From positions 1,347,001 to 1,411,000 of the forward strand of contig NZ_CP059066.1 of the NCBI RefSeq assembly GCF_017301615.1: DNA of 64,000 nt, written 5' to 3'. Each line of letters opens with the position of its first letter. The stretch's first letter is position 1. Of the stretch, positions 42,639 to 55,779 are shown one piece after another. The DNA comes from Koleobacter methoxysyntrophicus (GTDB lineage Bacteria; Bacillota; Thermosediminibacteria; Koleobacterales; Koleobacteraceae). The translations under genes and the position numbers were made by a program. A model generated the notes under the pieces. It had not been told where the DNA came from. It did no database searches and saw nothing but the letters and a program-made list of their open reading frames with translations.

Positions 42639-45600
42639 ATGGTACATCCTGTTAAGTTGGGGAAGAGGGAACGCTGGAGCTATTCCAAGATTGAAGAAAT
42701 AATGCAACTGCCGAACCTTATTGAAATACAGCAGTCATCCTATAAGTGGTTTCTTGAAGAAGGCCTGAAGGAAATCTTGGACGACATATCTCCCATTCAG
42801 GATTTTACGGGAAATTTGATCCTAGAATTTGTAGACTACTCCCTTGATGAACAGCCTAAATATTCAGTAGAAGAAAGTAAAGAAAGGGATGTAACTTATT
42901 CAGCCCCCCTTAAGGTAAGGGTAAGGTTGATTAACAAAGAAACAGGAGAAATAAAAGAACAAGAGGTCTTTATGGGTGACTTCCCCCTGATGACGGAAAA
43001 CGGAACCTTTATTATTAATGGAGCAGAAAGGGTTATTGTCAGTCAGCTGGTAAGGTCACCGGGAGTATATTACAACGAAGAAATTGATAAATCAGGTAAA
43101 TCTCTATTTACGGGAACCGTTATACCCAATAGAGGAGCATGGCTGGAACTGGAAACAGATGTGAATGATGTAATATATGTGAGGATAGATAGGACAAGGA
43201 AGCTGCCTGTTACTGTCCTCTTGAGGGCCCTTGGATATGGGTCAAATAACGATATTTTAGAACTCCTTGGCGAAGAAGAAAAGGTGTTAAGAACTCTTGA
43301 AAAAGATAATACAGAGAGTCAGGAAGAGGGTTTACTTGAGATCTACAAGAGACTAAGGCCGGGTGAACCGCCAACCGTAGACAGTGCGAGATCGTTATTG
43401 GAAACCCTATTTTTTGACCCTAAAAGGTACGATCTGGCCAATGTGGGGCGTTATAAATTTAATAAAAAGTTAAGGTTAAGACCGAGGATTACAGGCCAGA
43501 AGGCTGTAGGGGATATAATAAATCCCATTACGGGCCATGTAATTGTAAAAGCCAATGAGAAGATTACCAGGCAAAAGGCCGAGGAAATAGAAAAGTGCGG
43601 CATAAATGCTGTAAGGATTTACGGGCCTGAGGGGAATACCCTTAAAGTTATCGGAAACGGGTACCGTCAGGAAAACGGTGAGTTCCTCCCCAGGAATGAG
43701 AAATGCATTACAAAGGACGATATAATTGCTTCAATTAATTATATAATAAACCTTGATTATAAAATCGGTTCTATTGATGATATAGACCACCTGGGGAACA
43801 GGAGATTGCGTTCTGTAGGTGAGCTTCTCCAAAACCAGTTCAGAATAGGGCTTGCCAGGATGGAACGGGTGGTTAAGGAAAGGATGACTATTCAGGATGT
43901 AGATGTGATAACACCCCAGATGTTGATAAATATACGCCCTGTTGTTGCAGCAGTTAAGGAATTCTTCGGAAGCAGTCAGCTGTCCCAGTTCATGGACCAG
44001 ACAAATCCCCTGGCGGAGCTGACCCATAAGAGGAGGCTCAGTGCCCTTGGGCCGGGGGGATTAAGCAGGGAAAGGGCAGGATTTGATGTAAGGGATGTTC
44101 ATCATTCCCACTATGGAAGGATGTGCCCCATTGAAACCCCAGAAGGCCCCAATATCGGTTTGATCGGCTCATTGAGCACATATGCTAGGATAAACGAATA
44201 CGGTTTTATTGAAACCCCCTACAGAAAGGTAGACAAAGAGCGGGGGGTCGTTACAGAAGAGATCGTATACCTGACGGCAGATGAGGAAGATGAATATGCT
44301 ATCGCTCAAGCCAATGCCCCTTTAAATGAGGAAGGGAGATTTGTAAATAAAAAGGTAACCGTAAGGTATAAAGATGAGATTCTGATTGTTCCAAGGGAAG
44401 AAGTTGATTTTATGGATGTTTCTCCGAAACAGCTGGTCAGTGTAGCTACTTCCCTTATTCCATTCCTGGAACACGATGATGCCAACAGGGCATTGATGGG
44501 TTCGAATATGCAGAGACAGGCTGTTCCCCTTCTTACTACCGATGCCCCCCTTGTAGGTACCGGTATTGAGTATAAAGCTGCTCTGGACTCGGGGGTAGTG
44601 GTTGTCGCCAAGCACGACGGTGTTGTTGAAAGGGTATCTGCCAGGGAGATAATAGTTAGAAGGGAAGATAAGGACGGTAAAAGTACCGGGGAGGTTGATG
44701 TATATAAACTGCAGAAATTTATGAGGTCGAACCAGGGGACATGTATCAACCAGCGACCTATAGTTAAAAAGGGCCAAAAGGTCAGCCGGGGTGAGGTTAT
44801 TGCAGACGGTCCATCAACGAACATGGGTGAACTGGCTCTGGGGCGGAATGTCCTTGTTGCCTTTATGCCCTGGGAAGGCTACAATTATGAAGATGCCATT
44901 CTCATCAGCGAGAAGCTGGTTAAAGAGGACATCTTTACATCAATTCATATTGAAGAATACGAGGCAGAGGCACGGGACACCAAGCTGGGTCCTGAAGAAA
45001 TAACCAGGGACATCCCAAATGTAGGTGAAGAGGCACTTAAAGACCTGGATGAAAGGGGAATAATCAGGCCCGGAGCTGAAGTAAGGGCCGGAGATATCCT
45101 CGTAGGCAAGGTTACACCTAAAGGCGAAACGGAGCTGACTGCTGAAGAACGATTGCTGAGGGCAATATTCGGTGAAAAGGCAAGAGAGGTAAGGGATACG
45201 TCTTTAAGGGTTCCGCACGGAGAGTCGGGGATTGTGGTTGATGTCAAGGTATTTACCAGGGATAACGGTGATGAACTGCCGCCCGGGGTTAATCAGCTGG
45301 TAAGGGTATATATTGCTCAGAAGAGAAAGATTTCCGAAGGAGATAAAATGGCCGGACGCCACGGCAATAAGGGAGTTATTTCCAGAATACTCCCGGAAGA
45401 GGATATGCCGTTTTTACCCGACGGAACCCCTATCGAGATCGTTTTAAACCCTCTCGGGGTTCCTTCAAGGATGAATATAGGCCAAGTGCTGGAGACTCAC
45501 CTGGGCTGGGCCGCCAAAGCCCTGGGATGGTATGTGGCAACCCCGGTTTTTGACGGTGCAACAGAGGCGGAAATTATAGAGACCCTTAAAAAGGCCGGTT

Positions 45601-46304
45601 TACCCGAAGATGGAAAAATTGTATTATATGATGGCCGAACAGGTGAGCCTTTTGATAACAGGGTTACAGTAGGGTACATGTATATGCTGAAACTAGCCCA
45701 CCTTGTTGATGATAAGATTCACGCCAGGTCCACAGGTCCGTACTCACTTGTTACACAGCAGCCCCTGGGAGGGAAAGCCCAGTTCGGCGGTCAGAGGTTC
45801 GGGGAAATGGAAGTATGGGCCCTTGAAGCATATGGCGCAGCCTACACCCTGCAGGAGCTTCTAACGGTAAAATCCGATGACGTAGTAGGTCGCGTAAAGA
45901 CCTATGAGGCGATCGTTAAGGGTGAAAACGTTCCTGAACCCGGAGTGCCGGAGTCATTTAAGGTTTTAATAAAAGAACTTCAGAGTTTATGCCTCGATGT
46001 TAGGGTCCTGTCCGAAGATGCCCAGGAGATAGTAATAAAAGAATCCGATGACGATGATGAGGATACACTGGATGAATTAAAGGTAAATATTGAAGGGCGT
46101 GAAAGTGATAATGACGATGATGATGAGGAAGAATACACCGATGAAGAAGATATAGATATTGAAGAAGATTATCAGGATGAGGAGAAACTGGAAGAATACG
46201 ATGATGTGGAAATCGATGAAGAGGATTTAGAAGATGACTTTGACCTTGATGAATTTGATGAAGGGGAACAAATAGAAGAGGACCTGGAGGAAGAAGAGTA
46301 TTAA
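42639..46304 (+). CDS. rpoB: DNA-directed RNA polymerase subunit beta
   Basis: 1,221 residues from ATG 42639, 7 bases after AGGGGTGAGGG; ATG 42618 lies on that site. The rifampicin region ([20 protein letters not shown], then [20 protein letters not shown]) has the usual sensitive-type residues. [37 protein letters not shown] and the C-terminal [20 protein letters not shown] are present. After the normal end ([14 protein letters not shown]) an 87-residue tail (about 1135-1221) follows with about 55 Asp/Glu and only 3 Lys/Arg, far more acidic and longer than usual. Confidence 0.97.
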   Translation: MVHPVKLGKRERWSYSKIEEIMQLPNLIEIQQSSYKWFLEEGLKEILDDISPIQDFTGNLILEFVDYSLDEQPKYSVEESKERDVTYSAPLKVRVRLINKETGEIKEQEVFMGDFPLMTENGTFIINGAERVIVSQLVRSPGVYYNEEIDKSGKSLFTGTVIPNRGAWLELETDVNDVIYVRIDRTRKLPVTVLLRALGYGSNNDILELLGEEEKVLRTLEKDNTESQEEGLLEIYKRLRPGEPPTVDSARSLLETLFFDPKRYDLANVGRYKFNKKLRLRPRITGQKAVGDIINPITGHVIVKANEKITRQKAEEIEKCGINAVRIYGPEGNTLKVIGNGYRQENGEFLPRNEKCITKDDIIASINYIINLDYKIGSIDDIDHLGNRRLRSVGELLQNQFRIGLARMERVVKERMTIQDVDVITPQMLINIRPVVAAVKEFFGSSQLSQFMDQTNPLAELTHKRRLSALGPGGLSRERAGFDVRDVHHSHYGRMCPIETPEGPNIGLIGSLSTYARINEYGFIETPYRKVDKERGVVTEEIVYLTADEEDEYAIAQANAPLNEEGRFVNKKVTVRYKDEILIVPREEVDFMDVSPKQLVSVATSLIPFLEHDDANRALMGSNMQRQAVPLLTTDAPLVGTGIEYKAALDSGVVVVAKHDGVVERVSAREIIVRREDKDGKSTGEVDVYKLQKFMRSNQGTCINQRPIVKKGQKVSRGEVIADGPSTNMGELALGRNVLVAFMPWEGYNYEDAILISEKLVKEDIFTSIHIEEYEAEARDTKLGPEEITRDIPNVGEEALKDLDERGIIRPGAEVRAGDILVGKVTPKGETELTAEERLLRAIFGEKAREVRDTSLRVPHGESGIVVDVKVFTRDNGDELPPGVNQLVRVYIAQKRKISEGDKMAGRHGNKGVISRILPEEDMPFLPDGTPIEIVLNPLGVPSRMNIGQVLETHLGWAAKALGWYVATPVFDGATEAEIIETLKKAGLPEDGKIVLYDGRTGEPFDNRVTVGYMYMLKLAHLVDDKIHARSTGPYSLVTQQPLGGKAQFGGQRFGEMEVWALEAYGAAYTLQELLTVKSDDVVGRVKTYEAIVKGENVPEPGVPESFKVLIKELQSLCLDVRVLSEDAQEIVIKESDDDDEDTLDELKVNIEGRESDNDDDDEEEYTDEEDIDIEEDYQDEEKLEEYDDVEIDEEDLEDDFDLDEFDEGEQIEEDLEEEEY

Positions 46305-46327
46305 ACAAATGAAGGGAGAGAAAGCCC

Positions 46328-49300
46328 TTGTTAGAACTCAATAATTTTGATTCTATGAGAATAGGTCTGGCTTCCCCTGAACAGATAAGGGAATGGTCAA
46401 GGGGGGAAGTAAAAAAACCCGAAACTATAAATTACAGGACATTAAAACCCGAAAAACAGGGTCTGTTTTGTGAAAAGATTTTTGGTCCCACAAAAGACTG
46501 GGAATGCCACTGCGGTAAATACAAAAGGGTCAGGTACAAAGGGATAGTATGTGACAGGTGTGGTGTTGAAGTAACGAAATCCAAGGTGAGAAGGGAGCGC
46601 ATGGGGCACATTGAATTAGCGGCCCCTGTATCCCATATATGGTATTTTAAAGGGATCCCCAGCAGAATGGGGTTGATACTTGATATGTCCCCCAGGTCTT
46701 TGGAAAAAGTCCTGTATTTTGCTTCATATATAGTTATAGACCCGGGTGATACACCGCTGATGAAAAAGCAGCTCCTTACAGAAAAGGAATACAGAGACTA
46801 CAGAGAAAAGTACGGCAATGCTTTTAAAGCAGGAATGGGAGCGGAAGCAATAAAAGAACTCCTTGAAGAGATAGACCTTGAAAAGCTTTCAAAGGAACTG
46901 AGAAAGGAACTGAAGGATTCTTCAGGCCAGAAAAAGGTAAGAACTATCAGAAGGCTTGAAGTAGTAGAGGCCTTCCGGAAGTCAAATAACAGGCCGGAGT
47001 GGATGATCCTCGAGGTTATTCCGGTTATTCCACCGGACTTAAGGCCTATGGTACAGCTGGATGGAGGTAGATTTGCCACATCGGACCTAAATGACCTTTA
47101 CAGGCGGGTAATAAACAGAAATAATCGCCTCAAGAGGCTGCTGGACCTGGGGGCACCCGATATAATAGTAAGAAACGAAAAGAGGATGCTCCAAGAAGCC
47201 GTTGATGCCCTTATAGATAACGGCCGGCGGGGCAGGCCTGTAACGGGACCGGGTAACCGGCCTCTGAAATCCCTGAGCGATATGCTGAAAGGCAAACAGG
47301 GAAGATTCCGCCAGAATCTGTTGGGCAAAAGGGTAGATTATTCAGGACGGTCTGTTATAGTTATAGGCCCCGAACTGCAGCTGTACCAGTGCGGTTTGCC
47401 TAAAGAAATGGCTTTGGAACTCTTTAAGCCCTTCGTAATGAAAAAGCTTGTAAATGAAGGTTATGCCCACAATATAAAGAGTGCCAAAAGAATGGTAGAG
47501 CGGGTAAAGCCGGAGGTGTGGGATGTCCTCGAAGATGTAATAAGAGAACACCCGGTGTTATTAAACAGGGCACCTACCCTTCACCGTCTGGGAATTCAGG
47601 CCTTTGAACCCGTTCTTGTCGAAGGTAGAGCCATCAAAATCCATCCGCTGGTATGCACGGCATATAATGCAGATTTTGACGGTGACCAGATGGCGGTCCA
47701 TGTTCCCTTATCTGCAGAAGCCCAGGCTGAAGCCAGGTTATTAATGCTTTCAGCCAATAATATTTTAAAGCCGCAGGACGGTAAGCCGGTAGTGACCCCT
47801 ACCCAGGACATGGTCCTCGGAGCATATTACCTGACCGTTGAGAAAGAAGGAGAAAAGGGTGAAGGCAAGGTCTTTTCAGATTTTGATGAAGTGATTATGG
47901 CATATCAGATGGGAGTTGTAGCCCTTCATGCAAAGATAAAGGTCAGGGTTTCCAGGGAAATAGACGGGAAGACCTACAGCAAGCTGATAGAAACTACCCC
48001 CGGAAGGGTAATCTTCAATGAAGTTATACCCCAGGACCTGGGTTTTGTAAACCGGCAGGAGGAAGATAAGCTCCTGGAACTCGAATTAAATACCTTAGTT
48101 GACAAAGGGCTGCTAGGTGAAATAGTTGCCAGATGCTATAGGAAGCATGGTATCACGGAAACCGCTTTCATGCTGGATAAAATCAAGAAGTTAGGCTTTA
48201 ATTTTGCAACAAAAGCCGGTACGACCATCGGAGTTACTGACATTGAAGTGCCGGCCCAAAAGGAAGAAATCCTTTCTAAGGCCGAGGAGAAAGTCGACGA
48301 GATTGAACTCCAGTTCAGAAGGGGTTTAATCTCTGATGAAGAAAGATATGAAAAGGTCATAAGCGTATGGACCCAGGCCACCGACGAGGTTACGGAGGTT
48401 TTAATGGAATCCCTGGATAGATTCAATCCGGTATATATGATGGCTATTTCCGGAGCAAGGGGAGGAAAACAGCAGATAAGACAGCTGGCAGGGATGAGGG
48501 GCCTGATGGCCAACCCCTCAGGGAGAATAATAGAGCTGCCTATCAAGGCTAATTTCCGTGAAGGGCTCACCGTGCTGGAGTACTTTATTTCAACCCATGG
48601 AGCAAGAAAAGGTCTGGCTGATACGGCCTTAAGAACCGCCGATTCCGGTTACCTTACCAGAAGGCTGGTAGATGTAAGCCAGGATGTTATAGTTAGGGAG
48701 GAGGACTGCGGCACTACGGAAGGTGTTGTAGTTAAGGAAATACGGGACGGGAACGAGGTCATTGAAAGCCTGGATGATAGGATAGTTGGCAGGATAGCCG
48801 CTGATGATGTTGTCCATCCCGAAACGGGTGAGGTTATAGTTAAAGAACAGGAACTGATAGATGAAGATAAAGCTGAGGAGATCCTGAGGGCCGGTATAGA
48901 GAGTGTGAAGATACGATCTGTCCTTACCTGCAAGTCAAGACACGGGGTATGTGTTAAATGCTATGGAAGAGACCTCGCGACAGGTAAAATAGTTAATATA
49001 GGGGAAGCTGTTGGGATAATAGCAGCCCAGTCCATAGGAGAGCCGGGAACCCAGCTGACCATGAGGACCTTCCATACCGGTGGTGTTGCAGGAGACGATA
49101 TAACCCAAGGTCTTCCTAGAGTAGAAGAACTTTTTGAAGCGAGAAAGCCCAAAGGTTTGGCTATAATTACGGAGATACCCGGTACCGTTAAAGTTATAGA
49201 AACCAAGAAGAAGAGGGAAGTAGAGATTTCAAATGAGGTGGAAAAGAGGGTGTATCAGGTTCCATATGGAGCCAGATTAAAAGTATCTACCGGTAGTATG

Positions 49301-49870
49301 GTAGAAGCAGGGGATGAATTAACTGAAGGTTCCGTTAACCCCCACGACATACTGAAAATTAAAGGAGTGAGGGGCGTGCAGATGTACCTCCTTCAGGAAG
49401 TCCAGAGGGTATATCGCCTCCAGGGGGTTGATATTAATGATAAGCATATCGAAGTTATAATAAGACAGATGCTGAAAAAGGTGAAGGTAGAGGATGCCGG
49501 AGATACAGACCTGCTGCCGGGAGGCCTGGTAGATATATTTGAGTTTGAAGATGAAAATAACAGGGTAATTGCCCAGGGAGGGCAGCCTGCCGAGGCGAGA
49601 CGGGTGCTTTTAGGGATAACCAAGGCTTCCCTTGCTACAGATTCGTTCCTTTCAGCGGCTTCCTTCCAGGAGACTACCAGGGTATTGACGGAAGCTGCCA
49701 CTAAAGGCAAGTTAGATCCCCTCCTTGGGTTAAAGGAAAACGTTATAATAGGCAAACTGGTGCCGGCGGGGACCGGAATGAGCCGCTACAGAAATATAAC
49801 CGTATATGCGGAAGATGAACAGGAAAATGAACAAATGCAGGAAAGCAAAGAAGAATCCGCCCACAGTTGA
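46328..49870 (+). CDS. rpoC: DNA-directed RNA polymerase subunit beta'
   Basis: 1,180 residues. N-terminal zinc site CHCGKYKR...CDRCGVEV, catalytic [16 protein letters not shown] (three Asp chelating Mg2+), and second zinc site [19 protein letters not shown]. Bridge helix and trigger loop region [19 protein letters not shown] and TEGVVV-type jaw follow. TTG start 46328, 8 bases after AGGGAGAG, 23 bases after rpoB. No large lineage insert is evident. Confidence 0.97.
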   Translation: MLELNNFDSMRIGLASPEQIREWSRGEVKKPETINYRTLKPEKQGLFCEKIFGPTKDWECHCGKYKRVRYKGIVCDRCGVEVTKSKVRRERMGHIELAAPVSHIWYFKGIPSRMGLILDMSPRSLEKVLYFASYIVIDPGDTPLMKKQLLTEKEYRDYREKYGNAFKAGMGAEAIKELLEEIDLEKLSKELRKELKDSSGQKKVRTIRRLEVVEAFRKSNNRPEWMILEVIPVIPPDLRPMVQLDGGRFATSDLNDLYRRVINRNNRLKRLLDLGAPDIIVRNEKRMLQEAVDALIDNGRRGRPVTGPGNRPLKSLSDMLKGKQGRFRQNLLGKRVDYSGRSVIVIGPELQLYQCGLPKEMALELFKPFVMKKLVNEGYAHNIKSAKRMVERVKPEVWDVLEDVIREHPVLLNRAPTLHRLGIQAFEPVLVEGRAIKIHPLVCTAYNADFDGDQMAVHVPLSAEAQAEARLLMLSANNILKPQDGKPVVTPTQDMVLGAYYLTVEKEGEKGEGKVFSDFDEVIMAYQMGVVALHAKIKVRVSREIDGKTYSKLIETTPGRVIFNEVIPQDLGFVNRQEEDKLLELELNTLVDKGLLGEIVARCYRKHGITETAFMLDKIKKLGFNFATKAGTTIGVTDIEVPAQKEEILSKAEEKVDEIELQFRRGLISDEERYEKVISVWTQATDEVTEVLMESLDRFNPVYMMAISGARGGKQQIRQLAGMRGLMANPSGRIIELPIKANFREGLTVLEYFISTHGARKGLADTALRTADSGYLTRRLVDVSQDVIVREEDCGTTEGVVVKEIRDGNEVIESLDDRIVGRIAADDVVHPETGEVIVKEQELIDEDKAEEILRAGIESVKIRSVLTCKSRHGVCVKCYGRDLATGKIVNIGEAVGIIAAQSIGEPGTQLTMRTFHTGGVAGDDITQGLPRVEELFEARKPKGLAIITEIPGTVKVIETKKKREVEISNEVEKRVYQVPYGARLKVSTGSMVEAGDELTEGSVNPHDILKIKGVRGVQMYLLQEVQRVYRLQGVDINDKHIEVIIRQMLKKVKVEDAGDTDLLPGGLVDIFEFEDENNRVIAQGGQPAEARRVLLGITKASLATDSFLSAASFQETTRVLTEAATKGKLDPLLGLKENVIIGKLVPAGTGMSRYRNITVYAEDEQENEQMQESKEESAHS

Positions 49871-49880
49871 ATTTAGCTGT

Positions 49881-49909
49881 TGACACGGGAAATTAATGGT
49901 GCTAAAATA
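49881..49909 (+). promoter_or_regulatory. Promoter of the L7Ae-like/str operon
   Basis: TTGACA (49881-49886), 17 bp, TAAAAT (49904-49909), starting 11 bases after the rpoC stop. Confidence 0.75.
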
Positions 49910-49943
49910 TAAAGGTGTGTGTTGGCAGAAGGGAGGTTTTAAG

Positions 49944-50186
49944 ATGGTTGAACGTCTTAAATCTGCCAAAAAGAAAACCGTTGGCACAAAACAAACAATT
50001 AAAGCAGTAGAAAAGGGAGAAGCCAAAGTGGTTTTCATTGCCAGAGATGCGGAAAAACACATTGTTGCACCACTGGAAAAACTCTGCAGTGAACGGTCCA
50101 TAGAAGTAGTGTATATTGATTCTATGAAGCAGTTAGGGGAAATATGCGGAATTGAGGTTGGAGCGGCTTCAGCTGCAATTCTTTGA
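49944..50186 (+). CDS. L7Ae-family ribosomal/kink-turn-binding protein (YbxF-like)
   Basis: 80 residues from ATG 49944 after GGGAGG. GTKQTIKAVEKGEAKVVFIA and APLEKLCSERSIEVVYIDSM match the L7Ae/L30e fold that binds RNA kink-turns. Bacillus YbxF (now often rplGB) occupies the same place between rpoC and rpsL. Probably a ribosome-associated protein. Confidence 0.92.
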   Translation: MVERLKSAKKKTVGTKQTIKAVEKGEAKVVFIARDAEKHIVAPLEKLCSERSIEVVYIDSMKQLGEICGIEVGAASAAIL

Positions 50187-50202
50187 TTATGCCGTTTCTA
50201 AA

Positions 50203-50240
50203 TTTGCCCCTTCTGCAAAAGAAGGGGCAAACTTTATTTA
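50203..50240 (+). terminator. Hairpin between the L7Ae-like gene and rpsL
   Basis: 12-bp perfect stem (50203-50214 with 50220-50231, TTTGCCCCTTCT/AGAAGGGGCAAA), 5-base loop, then CTTTATTTAT. The T-run is broken, so this is probably a partial terminator. Confidence 0.65.
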
Positions 50241-50262
50241 TCCCTGGAAGGAGGTGTAATTT

Positions 50263-50637
50263 ATGCCTACAATAAACCAGCTTGTTAGGAAGAGCAGAAA
50301 AGATGTGGAAAAGAAATCAACAGCACCTGCCCTTAAGGAATGTCCTCAAAAAAGAGGTGTTTGCATTTCTGTTAAAACAACCACCCCAAAAAAGCCGAAT
50401 TCTGCACTGCGTAAAATAGCAAGGGTTAGGTTGACAAATGGTATGGAAGTAACTGCATATATCCCGGGGATCGGGCATAATCTCCAGGAACACTCTGTTG
50501 TTTTAATCAGAGGTGGTAGGGTTAAGGATTTGCCCGGTGTAAGATACCATATCGTAAGAGGCACCCTGGATACCGCTGGTGTTGAAAAAAGGAAACAGGG
50601 AAGGTCCAAATACGGTACTAAACGGCCTAAGCAGTAG
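50263..50637 (+). CDS. rpsL: 30S ribosomal protein S12
   Basis: 124 residues. [19 protein letters not shown] and [19 protein letters not shown] carry the streptomycin-relevant lysines in their sensitive form. First gene of rpsL-rpsG-fusA-tuf. Confidence 0.97.
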   Translation: MPTINQLVRKSRKDVEKKSTAPALKECPQKRGVCISVKTTTPKKPNSALRKIARVRLTNGMEVTAYIPGIGHNLQEHSVVLIRGGRVKDLPGVRYHIVRGTLDTAGVEKRKQGRSKYGTKRPKQ

Positions 50638-50648
50638 CTTTTATTTAA

Positions 50649-51149
<501 letters not shown>

Positions 51150-51215
51150 GACAGCCCGACTGAACTTATTGAGGATGTATGCGGCAACAGTTTATACAGA
51201 AAGGAGGAAGAATCT

Positions 51216-53282
51216 GTGCCTAGGCAGTTTCCACTGGAAAAGACGAGGAATATAGGGATAATGGCTCATATAGATGCAGGTAAAACCACTACAACAGAAC
51301 GTATCCTTTTTTATACCGGTAAGGTCCATAAAATGGGTGAAGTTCACGATGGCGCCGCTGTTATGGACTGGATGGAGCAGGAACAGGAACGGGGTATTAC
51401 TATTACTTCGGCTGCAACAACATGCCTCTGGAAGGGTTACAGGATTAATATCATAGACACGCCAGGGCACGTGGATTTTACAGTAGAGGTAGAAAGGTCT
51501 TTGCGGGTTCTCGATGGTTCAGTGGCAGTTTTTTGTGCAAAAGGTGGGGTTGAACCCCAGTCTGAAACTGTATGGCGTCAGGCCGATAAGTATCGTGTGC
51601 CTAGAATAGCCTATGTCAACAAAATGGATATAGTGGGAGCAGACTTCTTTAATGTAATGGAAATGATGAGGCAGAGGCTGGGAGCCAATCCAGTTGCCGT
51701 GCAGCTGCCCATAGGTAGAGAGGCCTCTTTTTCAGGGATTATTGACCTTATAAGGGAAAAGGCCATTTACTATCTGGATGACCTGGGAACAAGAAGCGAT
51801 GAGACCCAAGTCCCGGAAGAAATGCAGGACCTGGTAAAAGAGCAGAGAGAGAAACTCCTGGAAACCCTAGCCGAGTATGATGAAGGCATAATGATGAAAT
51901 ATCTGGAAGGCGAAGAAATACCGGAGGAAGAAATTAAACGGGCTATAAGAAAGGCCACACTTGAAGTCAGGATAACACCGGTTTTGTGCGGTTCCTCTTA
52001 TAAAAACAAGGGTGTACAGCTGCTTTTAGATGCTATTGTCGATTATTTACCATCACCTACAGATGTTCCTGATATAAGAGGGATTGACCCTGATACGGGT
52101 GAGGAATCCACTCGTAAATCCGGTGATAGTGAGCCTTTTTCAGCCCTCGCTTTTAAGATTATGGCTGACCCATATGTGGGGAAATTGACCTTTTTCAGGG
52201 TGTATTCCGGGACATTAAAATCGGGTTCATATGTTTATAATTCCACTAAGAACAAAAAAGAACGAATCGGCCGTATCCTCCAGATGCATGCCAATCACAG
52301 GGAAGAGATAGATGAAGTATCTACAGGTGATATAGCTGCTGCTGTAGGTCTAAAGGATACTACTACAGGAGATACCCTGTGTGATGAGCAGCACCCTATA
52401 ATCCTGGAATCAATGCAGTTCCCTGAACCGGTTATTTCTGTTGCGATAGAACCGAAAACCAAAGCTGACCAGGAAAAGATGAGCATTTCTCTCCAAAAAC
52501 TGTCCGAAGAGGACCCCACATTCAGGACCTATACAGATCCTGAAACGGGACAGACAATAATTTCCGGCATGGGAGAACTCCATCTGGAAATCATTGTAGA
52601 TAGGCTTTTGAGGGAATTTAAGGTTGAAGCGAATGTTGGCAAACCCCAGGTTGCTTATAAAGAGACCATTACGAAGCCCATTAAAGCAGAAGGCAAATTC
52701 ATACGTCAATCAGGAGGAAGAGGCCAGTACGGTCATGTATGGATTGAAATCGAGCCTGCAGACAGAGGCCAGGGATATGAATTTGTAAATAAAGTAGTGG
52801 GAGGAGTTATTCCTAAAGAATATATACCAGCCGTTGACCTGGGTATCAGAGATGCTATGGAAAGCGGTACACTGGCGGGCTATCCGGTTGTTGATGTAAA
52901 AGCAACCCTGTATGACGGTTCCTACCATGAGGTTGACTCTTCTGAGATGGCCTTTAGGATCGCAGGATCTATTGCTTTCAAAGAGGGAATGAAGAAGGCG
53001 AATCCCGTTCTATTAGAGCCCGTCATGAAGGTGGAAGTAATAGTCCCTGAAGAGTATATGGGTGATGTCATGGGTGATATAAATGCCAGACGGGGGAGAA
53101 TTGAGGGCATGGAACCCAGGGCAGGAGCGGCAGTTATAAGGGGATTTGTTCCATTAGCCGAAATGTTTGGATATGCAACAGACCTTAGGTCAAAAACCCA
53201 GGGAAGGGGGACATACACGATGCAATTCTCCCATTATGAAGAAATCCCCAAAAATATTGTCGATAAGATAATTGCAAAATAA
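51216..53282 (+). CDS. fusA: Elongation factor G
   Basis: Ribosomal translocase, 688 residues, GTG start at 51216. G1 [21 protein letters not shown]2 [12 protein letters not shown]3 [10 protein letters not shown]4 NKMD, then domains II-V including [20 protein letters not shown] and the C-terminal [10 protein letters not shown]. Uses ordinary mixed codons, in contrast with the tuf gene that follows. Confidence 0.97.
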   Translation: MPRQFPLEKTRNIGIMAHIDAGKTTTTERILFYTGKVHKMGEVHDGAAVMDWMEQEQERGITITSAATTCLWKGYRINIIDTPGHVDFTVEVERSLRVLDGSVAVFCAKGGVEPQSETVWRQADKYRVPRIAYVNKMDIVGADFFNVMEMMRQRLGANPVAVQLPIGREASFSGIIDLIREKAIYYLDDLGTRSDETQVPEEMQDLVKEQREKLLETLAEYDEGIMMKYLEGEEIPEEEIKRAIRKATLEVRITPVLCGSSYKNKGVQLLLDAIVDYLPSPTDVPDIRGIDPDTGEESTRKSGDSEPFSALAFKIMADPYVGKLTFFRVYSGTLKSGSYVYNSTKNKKERIGRILQMHANHREEIDEVSTGDIAAAVGLKDTTTGDTLCDEQHPIILESMQFPEPVISVAIEPKTKADQEKMSISLQKLSEEDPTFRTYTDPETGQTIISGMGELHLEIIVDRLLREFKVEANVGKPQVAYKETITKPIKAEGKFIRQSGGRGQYGHVWIEIEPADRGQGYEFVNKVVGGVIPKEYIPAVDLGIRDAMESGTLAGYPVVDVKATLYDGSYHEVDSSEMAFRIAGSIAFKEGMKKANPVLLEPVMKVEVIVPEEYMGDVMGDINARRGRIEGMEPRAGAAVIRGFVPLAEMFGYATDLRSKTQGRGTYTMQFSHYEEIPKNIVDKIIAK

Positions 53283-53362
53283 ACCAATTCAAGAACTTAG
53301 AAAATATACAATTCTGAAAAAGAAACAAAAAAATAATGAAAAATTAAGGAGGAATGAAAGAG

Positions 53363-54565
53363 ATGGCGAAGCAAAAATTTGAGAGGACGAAGCCCCACGT
53401 AAACGTAGGGACGATAGGTCACATAGACCACGGCAAGACGACATTAACGGCGGCATTAACGTCGGTATTAGCGACGACGGGAGAGACGCAGAAGGTATCA
53501 TTTGACCAGATAGACAAGGCGCCTGAGGAGAAGGAGCGTGGAATAACGATAGCGACGGCGCACGTAGAGTATTCCACGGCGAAGAGGCACTATGCACATG
53601 TAGACTGTCCTGGTCATGCTGACTACGTAAAGAACATGATAACGGGGGCGGCGCAGATGGACGGAGCGATACTAGTAGTATCGGCAGCAGATGGTCCTAT
53701 GCCGCAGACGCGGGAGCACATACTATTAGCCAGGCAGGTAGGGGTGCCCCACATAGTAGTATTTTTAAACAAAGTAGACATGGTAGACGACCCTGAATTA
53801 TTAGAGCTAGTAGAGATGGAGATCAGGGAGCTGTTGAGTCAGTATGAATATCCAGGGGATGACATACCGGTAATAGCCGGATCGGCGTTAAAGGCATTAG
53901 AGTGTGGTTGCGGCAGCAGGGAATGTGAGTGGTGCGGTAAGATATGGGAGTTAATGGATGCAGTAGACGAATATGTACCGACACCGCAGAGGGAGGTAGA
54001 CAAACCTTTCCTAATGCCGATAGAGGACGTATTCAGCATAACCGGTAGGGGGACGGTAGTAACGGGGAGAGTAGAGCGCGGTACCTTAAAAGTAGGGGAC
54101 GAAGTAGAGATAGTAGGGTTAAGGGACGAGCCGCGCAAGACAGTAGTAACCGGGGTAGAGATGTTCAGGAAGATATTAGATCAGGCCCAGGCTGGAGACA
54201 ACATAGGGGCATTACTAAGGGGAGTAGACAAAGACGAAGTAGAGCGCGGTCAGGTATTAGCCAAACCCGGTTCCATAAAGCCGCATACCCATTTCAAGGC
54301 ACAGGTATACGTATTAACCAAAGAAGAAGGCGGCAGGCATACACCGTTCTTTAACGGATACAGGCCTCAGTTTTATTTCAGGACAACGGACGTTACAGGG
54401 GTAATAACCCTGCCCGAGGGCACGGAGATGGTAATGCCCGGGGACAACATCAACATGGAGATAAAACTCATAACCCCCATTGCCATCGAAGAAGGTCTGC
54501 GTTTTGCCATCCGTGAAGGCGGCAGAACCGTAGGCGCAGGTGCCGTTACCTCTATCATAGAATAA
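53363..54565 (+). CDS. tuf: Elongation factor Tu, copy 2
   Basis: Same 400-residue protein as copy 1. The DNA is identical from 53345 to 54584 (copy 1: 37343-38582) apart from ACG versus ACA at a Thr codon (G53578 versus A37576, synonymous). It shares the Cys-rich loop [11 protein letters not shown] and the odd GTA/TTA/ATA/ACG/GCG codon pattern through about residue 333. The identical block starts just before the ribosome site and ends 19 bases past the stop, as expected from gene conversion. Fourth gene of the str operon; no own promoter seen in the 80-base gap after fusA. Confidence 0.97.
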   Translation: MAKQKFERTKPHVNVGTIGHIDHGKTTLTAALTSVLATTGETQKVSFDQIDKAPEEKERGITIATAHVEYSTAKRHYAHVDCPGHADYVKNMITGAAQMDGAILVVSAADGPMPQTREHILLARQVGVPHIVVFLNKVDMVDDPELLELVEMEIRELLSQYEYPGDDIPVIAGSALKALECGCGSRECEWCGKIWELMDAVDEYVPTPQREVDKPFLMPIEDVFSITGRGTVVTGRVERGTLKVGDEVEIVGLRDEPRKTVVTGVEMFRKILDQAQAGDNIGALLRGVDKDEVERGQVLAKPGSIKPHTHFKAQVYVLTKEEGGRHTPFFNGYRPQFYFRTTDVTGVITLPEGTEMVMPGDNINMEIKLITPIAIEEGLRFAIREGGRTVGAGAVTSIIE

Positions 54566-54584
54566 CAATTCCTTTTATGCGCGA

Positions 54585-54749
54585 AAAGGAAATGGGGTTA
54601 ATCCCCATCTTCCTTACGGTTGTTACCTCCACCCGTCTGGTGGAGGTAAACATCCGTATGCTGTTATTATCAACCGCTCACCTGATAGCCGGCACTGCCT
54701 TTCATATTATCGGTGAGATGAAGGGAAAAAAGGAGGGATAAATAACACC
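54585..54749 (+). promoter_or_regulatory. Structured leader of the S10 operon
   Basis: Three hairpins in a row: ATGGGG/CCCCAT (54592-54597 with 54603-54608), TTACCTCCAC/GTGGAGGTAA (54623-54632 with 54640-54649, 7-base loop), and CTCACC-t-GATA/TATC-GGTGAG (54677-54687 with 54708-54717, 20-base loop). None has a clean T-run. They may end the tuf transcript or act as an autoregulatory leader of rpsJ; I cannot tell which. The ribosome site AAGGAGGG follows at 54730. Confidence 0.5.
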
Positions 54750-55058
54750 ATGACAAGACAGAATATACGAATAAGGCTTAAAGCCTTTGATCATAAAATC
54801 CTTGATCAGTCGGCTAAAAAAATCGTTGAAACTGCCAAGAGAACAGGGGCTAAAGTATCCGGGCCCGTTCCTCTGCCAACGGATAAAAGTGTTATTACGA
54901 TTTTGAGAGCGCCTCACAAATATAAGGATTCCCGTGAACAATTTGAAATGAGAACCCATAAAAGGCTTATTGATATAAAGGAACCTACTCCTAAAACGGT
55001 TGATTCCCTGATGAGACTGGATCTACCGGCAGGTGTGGATATAGAAATCAAACTGTAA
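54750..55058 (+). CDS. rpsJ: 30S ribosomal protein S10
   Basis: 102 residues, [40 protein letters not shown]. Opens the S10-spc cluster. Also the NusE antitermination partner. Confidence 0.97.
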   Translation: MTRQNIRIRLKAFDHKILDQSAKKIVETAKRTGAKVSGPVPLPTDKSVITILRAPHKYKDSREQFEMRTHKRLIDIKEPTPKTVDSLMRLDLPAGVDIEIKL

Positions 55059-55119
55059 ATTTAGAGATAAATGATGTTGTTAAATCAGCTTAATACAACA
55101 ATAAGAGGAGGTGGCGGTC

Positions 55120-55746
55120 ATGGAAAAAGCCATACTTGGGAAAAAAATAGGCATGACCCAGATTTTTGATGAAGAGGGTAAGGCCATACCTGTAACCGTG
55201 ATCGAGTCAAAGCCATGTGTTGTAGTGCAGAAAAAGAACCTCGAAACCGATGGATATAATGCTATTCAGGTCGGATTCGGGGATGTGAAGGAAAAACGGG
55301 TCAGCAAACCAATAAAAGGCCATTTCAAAAAGGCACAGCTGAAACCCATGAAATATCTGAGAGAATTCAGGCTGGATAATATAGATAATTATAAGGTAGG
55401 TCAGGAAATAAATGTGGATACCTTTAAACCCGGTGACAGAGTAGATGTTACGGGGATATCAAAAGGTAAAGGGTTTGCCGGCGGTGTTAAAAGATGGCAT
55501 TTCAACAGAGGGCCTATGGGCCATGGTTCGATGTATCACAGGAGACCCGGTTCATTAGGAGCTACAGACCCTGCAAGGGTATTTAAAGGTAGAAAGCTGC
55601 CCGGCAGGATGGGCGGAGAACGGGTTACTGTCCAAAACTTAGAAGTAATTAAGGTATATCCTGATAGGAATTTAATGCTTGTAAAAGGTGCGGTACCGGG
55701 GACAAAGAACAGTCTTCTATTAATCAAGGATACTGTCAAAAAATAG
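55120..55746 (+). CDS. rplC: 50S ribosomal protein L3
   Basis: 208 residues from ATG 55120 ([16 protein letters not shown]), 8 bases after AGGAGG; the in-frame GTG 55111 overlaps that site. [20 protein letters not shown] and [17 protein letters not shown] reach to the peptidyl-transferase centre. Confidence 0.97.
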   Translation: MEKAILGKKIGMTQIFDEEGKAIPVTVIESKPCVVVQKKNLETDGYNAIQVGFGDVKEKRVSKPIKGHFKKAQLKPMKYLREFRLDNIDNYKVGQEINVDTFKPGDRVDVTGISKGKGFAGGVKRWHFNRGPMGHGSMYHRRPGSLGATDPARVFKGRKLPGRMGGERVTVQNLEVIKVYPDRNLMLVKGAVPGTKNSLLLIKDTVKK

Positions 55747-55779
55747 TTCCCAACAATATAAGGGGAAGGAGGATGTGCT

